Shown here: positions 24,009 to 28,712 of the stretch, piece after piece | Position numbering within the stretch: the stretch's first letter is position 1 | Layout of the letters: each line of letters opens with the position of its first letter | Assembly: GCA_963923455.1 (NCBI GenBank) | Contig: CAWULT010000056.1 | Coordinates: forward strand, 1-28,712 | Length of the DNA: 28,712 nucleotides | Direction of reading: 5' to 3' | Origin: CAWULT01 sp963923455 | GTDB lineage: Bacteria; Acidobacteriota; Vicinamibacteria; Vicinamibacterales; UBA2999 | Program-made: the position numbers and the translations under genes | Notes under the pieces: generated by a model | What the model saw: the letters and a program-made list of their open reading frames with translations, nothing else | Database searches by the model: none | What the model was told of the DNA's origin: nothing

Positions 24009-24467
24009 ATGAAGTGCCCGTTCTGTGGTCATCTGGGGGACAAGGTCGTCGACTCCCGTGAGAGCAAGGAGGGCGAGGTCATCCGCCGCCGGCGGGAGTG
24101 CCTCGACTGCGGCCGCCGCTTCACCAGCTACGAGCGCATCGACGAGATCGCCTACATGGTGATCAAGAAGGACGGGACGCGCGAGCGCTTCGAGCGACAG
24201 AAGCTCATCGCCGGCCTGCTGAAGGCGTGCGAGAAGCGGCCCGTCAGCGTGGCCGCCATCGATGCCGTTGCCGACAAGATCGAGGCCACGCTCCAGGAGC
24301 GGCCCGAGAAGGAAATGGGCACCGACGAGATCGGCCGCCTCGTGATGGACGAGCTGAAGCGGCTCGACAAGGTGGCGTACGTCCGGTTCGCCTCGGTCTA
24401 CCGTCACTTCCGCGACATCGGGGAGTTCATGACGGAACTGAAGGACCTGCTCAACGCGAAAGAGTAG
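24009..24467 (+). CDS. nrdR: Transcriptional repressor NrdR
   Basis: Nucleotide-sensing repressor of ribonucleotide reductase genes, 152 residues. A zinc ribbon is formed by CPFC (C3, C6) and CLDC (C31, C34), followed by RRFTSYER. An ATP-cone domain spans about 49-139 (VIKKDGTRERFERQKLIAGL at its start). Start ATG 24009 is preceded by GAAGGAG at 23991-23997. It lies between the membrane protein and the kinase; no nrd genes are in the window, so its targets are elsewhere. Confidence 0.97.
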   Translation: MKCPFCGHLGDKVVDSRESKEGEVIRRRRECLDCGRRFTSYERIDEIAYMVIKKDGTRERFERQKLIAGLLKACEKRPVSVAAIDAVADKIEATLQERPEKEMGTDEIGRLVMDELKRLDKVAYVRFASVYRHFRDIGEFMTELKDLLNAKE

Positions 24468-24486
24468 CGCCCACCGGCCGCAGACC

Positions 24487-26775
24487 ATGGCGCTCCCGCT
24501 TCCGCACGCGCCGCTCCCGAAGCCGCCGGCCGGGCCTTCCGGCCGGGAGCCGGCCTTCACGCGCCGGCGCCCCTTCCAGGACAACACCAAGCTGCTCGTG
24601 GTCGGCGTGCTCGCCCTGATCGGGCTGCTCGCCGGCCTGCTGACGCTGGCCAACCGGTCGTCGACGCTCGCCCCCGACGACATCCTGGCCGATGCCGTCC
24701 TCTACGCACTGACCGCCACCAACCTGACGATGGTGGTGGCGCTGGTCTTCCTGCTGACCCGCAACATCGTCAAGATCGTCGTCGAGCGGCGGCGGGCGCT
24801 GCCCTTCGCACGGTTCCGGGCGAAGCTCGTGGCCGTCCTGCTGGTGCTGACGCTCGTCCCGGCGCTGCTCGTGCTCGTCGTGGGCAGCGAGCTGATCCTG
24901 ACGAGCGTCGACCGCTGGTTCAACGCGCCGATGGACGAGATGCTGTCGTCCGCCAACGGCATCGCGGCCGACTACTACGACGAGCAGCAGCGGCTGGCGT
25001 CGGCGCTGGCCGGCCGCATGGCGTCGGCGCTGGCGACGGTCGACCTCGCCGCCGGCGCGCCGGCCGTCCGCGCGGTCGTGGAGCCCGACGTCGAGCAGCA
25101 GCGGATCGCCCTCGTGGAGGTGTACCGGGCGGAGGGCGGCGTCGATGGCCGGACCCGGTTGAGCCGCGTCGCCCAGGTGGCGGTCGAGGCGCTGCCCGCG
25201 GCGTTCGTGCGGAACTCGTCGTCGCGTCTGGCGGAGCGGGCCGCGGAGAGTGCCGCCCCGGTGCGCGACGTCGAGCGGCTGGCCAACGGCGGGGAATTGA
25301 TCCGGTCGGCCGTACCCGTCCGCGCCGCGCCCGATGGCCCGGTGCGGGGCGTCGTCGTGGCCAGCGAGTACCTGACGAGCCAGTTCGCGGCCCGTGCCCG
25401 CCGGATGACCGCGGCCTACGAGCGCTACCAGCAGCTGCGGGTGCTCAAGCAGCCGCTGGCCGGCGTCTACCTGTCGTTCTTCGTGATGTTGACGCTGATG
25501 ATCCTGGTGGGCGCCACCTGGATGGGCTTCTACATGGCGAAGCGGATCACGCGCCCGGTCCAGATGCTGGCGGCGGCGGCCGACGAGATTGGCGCCGGAC
25601 ACCTCGACTTCCGCGTCCAGCCCGAGAGCCGCGACGAGTTCGGGTCGCTCGTCGAGGCGTTCAACCGGATGGCTGGAGAGCTCGCCGCGAGCCGTCGGCG
25701 CCTGGAGCGGTCGGCGGTCGAACTGCAGCAGAAGCACCAGGACGTGGAAGGACGCCGGCAGTACGTCGAGACCGTGCTCGACCGCATCTCGACCGGCGTC
25801 GTCTCGGTCGACGGCTCAGGGCGGATCCGCACCTGCAACTCGGCGGCGGCCCGGCTGCTCGGCATCGGCGCCGGCGCCGGCGGCCCGGTCGGCGAGGTGT
25901 TCGGGGCGCCCGAACTCCGCCCCCTGGCGGCGCTGGTCGAGGACGTGCTCGCGCGGCGCACGCCCCCCCGCCACGCCGAAGTCGTCCTGACCCAGCCGGG
26001 CCGCGAGGTCCATCTCGCCGTGGTGGCCTCGTCGCTCCGCGCCGACGACGGTCGCGGCGAGGGCGCCGTGATCGTGTTCGACGACGTGTCGCCCCTCGTC
26101 CGCGCCCAGAAGGTGGCGGCCTGGCGTGAGGTCGCGCGGCGGCTCGCCCACGAGATCAAGAACCCGCTGACGCCCATCCAGTTGTGCGCCGAGCGCATGC
26201 GGCGCCACTTCACGCAGGCCCCCGAGGCCACTCGGGCGCTCGTCGACGAGTGCACGTCGACCATCGTCGGGGAGGTGGAGGCGCTCAAGTCGCTCGTCGA
26301 CGAGTTCTCGCAGTTCGCGCGGATGCCCGCGCCCCGTGCCGTGCCGACCGACCTGCACGCGCTCGTCGACGACGTGCTGGCCCTGTACCGGGGGCTCGTG
26401 GCCGACGTCGTGTTCACGCGCCGCTACGGTGACGGCGTGCCGCGCGTGTCGGTCGACCCCGAGCAGATGCGGCGGGTGCTGTTGAACCTCATCGACAACG
26501 CCATCGAGGCGATGGACCGGCGGGGCACGATCGAGATCGAGACGGCGCACGACCCGGCCAACAGCCTCGTCCGGCTCGTGGTGGCCGACGACGGCCCGGG
26601 CATCCCGCCGGGGGACCGGGAGAAGCTGTTCCTGCCGTACTACTCGACGAAGCAGCGCGGCAGCGGCCTGGGCCTCGCCATCGTGCGGCGGATCGTCGCC
26701 GAGCACGGCGGCAGCATCGACGTGGGCGACAATACGCCGCGCGGCACCCGGTTTACCATCGAGCTGCCGGCCTGA
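24487..26775 (+). CDS. NtrY-like sensor histidine kinase
   Basis: Membrane histidine kinase of 762 residues. It has about four membrane segments: 35-55, 72-92, 112-135 and, after a periplasmic sensor region (about 136-327), 328-350. A HAMP domain (about 350-405), a PAS domain (about 425-535), the phosphoacceptor H555 in RRLAHEIKNPLTPIQL and an ATPase domain follow, the last with NLIDNAIEAM (about 660-670), DDGPGIPP and GSGLGLAIV. The layout and the pairing with the next gene are those of NtrY. The stop lies 3 bases before the ntrX-like ATG. No strong ribosome site is seen before ATG 24487. The signal is unknown, because NtrY-type kinases serve several roles. Confidence 0.92.
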   Translation: MALPLPHAPLPKPPAGPSGREPAFTRRRPFQDNTKLLVVGVLALIGLLAGLLTLANRSSTLAPDDILADAVLYALTATNLTMVVALVFLLTRNIVKIVVERRRALPFARFRAKLVAVLLVLTLVPALLVLVVGSELILTSVDRWFNAPMDEMLSSANGIAADYYDEQQRLASALAGRMASALATVDLAAGAPAVRAVVEPDVEQQRIALVEVYRAEGGVDGRTRLSRVAQVAVEALPAAFVRNSSSRLAERAAESAAPVRDVERLANGGELIRSAVPVRAAPDGPVRGVVVASEYLTSQFAARARRMTAAYERYQQLRVLKQPLAGVYLSFFVMLTLMILVGATWMGFYMAKRITRPVQMLAAAADEIGAGHLDFRVQPESRDEFGSLVEAFNRMAGELAASRRRLERSAVELQQKHQDVEGRRQYVETVLDRISTGVVSVDGSGRIRTCNSAAARLLGIGAGAGGPVGEVFGAPELRPLAALVEDVLARRTPPRHAEVVLTQPGREVHLAVVASSLRADDGRGEGAVIVFDDVSPLVRAQKVAAWREVARRLAHEIKNPLTPIQLCAERMRRHFTQAPEATRALVDECTSTIVGEVEALKSLVDEFSQFARMPAPRAVPTDLHALVDDVLALYRGLVADVVFTRRYGDGVPRVSVDPEQMRRVLLNLIDNAIEAMDRRGTIEIETAHDPANSLVRLVVADDGPGIPPGDREKLFLPYYSTKQRGSGLGLAIVRRIVAEHGGSIDVGDNTPRGTRFTIELPA

Positions 26776-26778
26776 CGC

Positions 26779-28164
26779 ATGTCTGCCATCCTGATCGTCG
26801 ACGACGAACCTGGGGTCCGCACCGCGCTGTCGGGCGTGCTGCGAGACGAGGGGTACGACGTCGACGCCGTCGACAGCGGCGAGGCCTGCCTCGAGCGCCT
26901 CGCGCGACGGAACTACGACGTCGTCGTACTCGACATCTGGCTGCCGGGGATGGACGGCCTGGCGACGCTGGGCCGGATGCGCGAACGGCAGGTCGACGCG
27001 GCCGTGGTGGTGATCTCGGGGCATGGCAGCGTCGAGGCCGCCGTCCGCGCGATCAAGATGGGGGCGTTCGACTTCGTCGAGAAGCCGCTTTCGCTCGAGA
27101 AGACGGTGCTCGTCGTCCGCAACGCCCTGCGGCAGCACCGGCTCGAGGCCGAGAACCTGGCGCTGCGCGCGCGCATCGAGTCGCAGTACGTGCTCGTCGG
27201 AGACAGCGACGCGATGACTCGGCTGCGGGCGCTCATCGCGATTGCCGCGCCGACCAACGGCCGCGTCCTCATCTTCGGGGAGAATGGGACGGGCAAGGAG
27301 CTCGTGGCGCGCAACATCCACGCGCTGAGCCACCGGCGGGCGGGGCCGTTCGTCGAGGTCAACTGCGCGGCCATTCCCGAAGAGCTCATCGAGAGCGAGC
27401 TGTTCGGGCACGTTCGGGGCGCGTTCACGGGCGCCGTGTCGGATCGACGGGGCAAGTTCGAGCTGGCGAGCGGCGGCACCCTGTTCCTGGACGAAATCGG
27501 CGACATGAGCCTGAAGACGCAGGCCAAGGTGCTGCGCGTGCTGCAGGAGCAGGTCGTGGAGGCCGTCGGCGGGTCCACGCGAATCCGCGTCGATGTACGC
27601 GTACTCGCCGCGACCAACAAGGATCTGCCGGCGGAGATTCGCGCGGGCCGGTTCCGGGAGGACCTGTACTTCCGCCTGAACGTCGTGCCGATCGCCGTGC
27701 CCCCGCTTCGGGAGCGGATCGAGGACGTGCCGGCCCTCGTGCAGCACTTCATGGCCGTCCTGAGCCGGGAGTACGGCCGGCGGCCGAAGACGTTCGACGC
27801 GGGCGCCCTCGAGGCACTGCAGCGCTACGCGTGGCCGGGCAACGTCCGGGAGCTCCGGAACCTGGTCGAGCGCCTGCTGATCATGGTCCCGGGTCCCCAG
27901 TTGACGGCTGAGGACCTGGCGCTGCTCGGCCACGACACCCTCCCCGAGGCTGCGGCGCCGGCCGCCGCGTCGCGGATGCTGCCGCTGCACGAGGCCCGCG
28001 ACCAGTTCGAGAAGGACTACATCGCCCGCGCGCTGGCCGCGCACCAGGGCAACATCTCGCGCACGGCCGACGCGCTCGGCGTCGAACGCAGCAACTTCTA
28101 CCGGAAGATGCGCGCGCTCGGCATGGGGCCGGCGCGTCGCCACGACGAAGACCCCGACGCCTGA
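26779..28164 (+). CDS. NtrX-like sigma-54-dependent response regulator
   Basis: Response regulator of 461 residues. The receiver domain (about 1-120) has acidic D8/D9, phospho-acceptor D52 and K102. The AAA+ sigma-54-interaction domain (about 140-370) has Walker A GENGTGKE (167-174), GAFTGA (214-219), which contacts sigma-54, and Walker B GGTLFLDE (232-239). The C-terminal Fis-type HTH (about 412-450) carries GNISRTADALGVERSNFYRK. All catalytic residues appear intact. It is coupled to the kinase gene (3-base gap) and precedes the PLP enzyme by 13 bases. Target promoters, which should be sigma-54 type (GG-N10-GC), are not evident in this window. Confidence 0.93.
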   Translation: MSAILIVDDEPGVRTALSGVLRDEGYDVDAVDSGEACLERLARRNYDVVVLDIWLPGMDGLATLGRMRERQVDAAVVVISGHGSVEAAVRAIKMGAFDFVEKPLSLEKTVLVVRNALRQHRLEAENLALRARIESQYVLVGDSDAMTRLRALIAIAAPTNGRVLIFGENGTGKELVARNIHALSHRRAGPFVEVNCAAIPEELIESELFGHVRGAFTGAVSDRRGKFELASGGTLFLDEIGDMSLKTQAKVLRVLQEQVVEAVGGSTRIRVDVRVLAATNKDLPAEIRAGRFREDLYFRLNVVPIAVPPLRERIEDVPALVQHFMAVLSREYGRRPKTFDAGALEALQRYAWPGNVRELRNLVERLLIMVPGPQLTAEDLALLGHDTLPEAAAPAAASRMLPLHEARDQFEKDYIARALAAHQGNISRTADALGVERSNFYRKMRALGMGPARRHDEDPDA

Positions 28165-28177
28165 GCCGACCACGTTG

Positions 28178-28712
28178 ATGGCCATCCCTCGCCACCTGCA
28201 CGAGATTCCGACCCCGGCGCTGCTCGTCGACGCCGCTGCCCTCGACCGCAACATCCGCCGGATGGCGGCGTTCTTCGCGGCCGGCCCGTGCCGGCTGCGG
28301 CCGCACGTCAAGGCGCACAAGACGCCCGAGATCGCCCGTCGGCAGCTGGCTGCGGGATCGTGCGTCGGCCTGACCTGCGCGACCGTGTCGGAAGCCGAGG
28401 CGGTCGCCGCGCTGTGCGACGACATCCTGCTGGCCAACGAGATCGTCTCGCCCGGCAAGGCCGATCGCGTCGCGGCACTGGCCCGCGGCCGGCGGGTGAC
28501 CGTGGCCGTCGACTCGGTTCACGGCCTCGAGGTGCTGTCGCGGGCGGCCGCCGCGGCCGGCGCGACGATCGGCGTGCTGGTCGACCTCGATGTCGGACAG
28601 GGGCGCTGCGGAGTGGCGCCAGGGGATGACGCCGTGGCCCTGGCGCGCCGCGTCGCCGAGGCGCCCGGCGTGGAGTTGCGCGGCGTGATGGGCTACGAGG
28701 GCCACGTGCAGC
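28178..28712 (+). CDS. D-threonine aldolase/alanine-racemase-N-like PLP enzyme, partial
   Basis: Frame opens at ATG 28178 and runs off the right edge; 178 residues are visible. The N-terminus HEIPTPALLVDAAALDRNIRRM and the motif RPHVKAHKTPEIA (41-53, with the likely PLP lysine at K45 or K48) match the D-threonine aldolase/D-serine dehydratase family, that is, the alanine-racemase-type barrel. The stretch VLVDLDVGQGRCGVAPG (about 142-158) is also family-like. The C-terminal metal-binding domain is outside the window, so the exact substrate cannot be decided. It is 13 bases after the ntrX-like gene and may be cotranscribed. Confidence 0.85.
   Translation, partial: MAIPRHLHEIPTPALLVDAAALDRNIRRMAAFFAAGPCRLRPHVKAHKTPEIARRQLAAGSCVGLTCATVSEAEAVAALCDDILLANEIVSPGKADRVAALARGRRVTVAVDSVHGLEVLSRAAAAAGATIGVLVDLDVGQGRCGVAPGDDAVALARRVAEAPGVELRGVMGYEGHVQ

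Noticed and set aside
25816..28458. 880-residue open frame on the minus strand opposite the kinase/regulator genes
   Set aside because: It is antisense to ntrY/ntrX-like genes with clear motifs; its composition (Arg, His, Asp, Val, Leu rich without motifs) is typical of a GC-rich shadow frame.

Overview
High-GC chromosomal window with tightly packed housekeeping and envelope genes on both strands. It contains no rRNA, tRNA, CRISPR array, insertion sequence or integrase that I can see. The best taxonomic guess is an Acidobacteriota (Vicinamibacteria-like) bacterium. This rests on the secreted VWFA-type protein at 17432, which resembles the acidobacterial VWFA-related family, together with the NtrYX-like pair, the plant/cyanobacterial-type long IspH and the general gene style. 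It is an inference from memory of families, not from a search.

Left arm (1-8224, all minus strand, read right to left): ECF sigma factor, zinc-type anti-sigma factor, IspH, a Spy/LTxxQ periplasmic protein, a TolC-type outer-membrane protein, a periplasmic adaptor and an RND pump that runs off the window edge. Sigma/anti-sigma and Spy/TolC are joined by ATGA stop-start overlaps. The set (sigma, anti-sigma, Spy-like protein, then outer-membrane protein, adaptor and pump in that order) recalls the composition of the cnrYXH-cnrCBA metal-efflux system, but with ispH inserted and without an evident metal site. This is the most interesting part of the window.

Middle (8325-17207, plus strand): pckA with a clear promoter and a strong hairpin behind it, gatB, ftsE-ftsX (ATGA overlap), a small Cys-containing unknown protein, a glycerate 2-kinase and RNase R. 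RNase R converges on a minus-strand 49-residue TatA; the two genes share a CTAG as both stop codons. TatA is divergent from the VWFA-type secreted protein, which is followed by a TonB-like protein with a glycine-rich linker.

Right arm: groES-groEL on the minus strand, with a near-consensus promoter, a long leader and a textbook terminator; CIRCE-like half-sites flank the promoter. Next comes a minus-strand purC-fis-like pair overlapping by one base (TAATG), divergent from an integral membrane protein of the UPF0104/flippase-like family. The window ends on the plus strand with nrdR, an NtrY-like histidine kinase, an NtrX-like sigma-54 activator and the start of a D-threonine aldolase-like PLP enzyme.

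Functionally the window mixes envelope homeostasis (efflux, TatA, TonB, FtsEX, the sigma pair), central metabolism (PckA, PurC, glycerate kinase, IspH), RNA and protein quality control (RNase R, GroESL, GatB) and regulation (NrdR, NtrYX, Fis-like). No gap between genes exceeds about 265 bases. Start sites and promoters are read by eye; gene identities rest on recognisable motifs.
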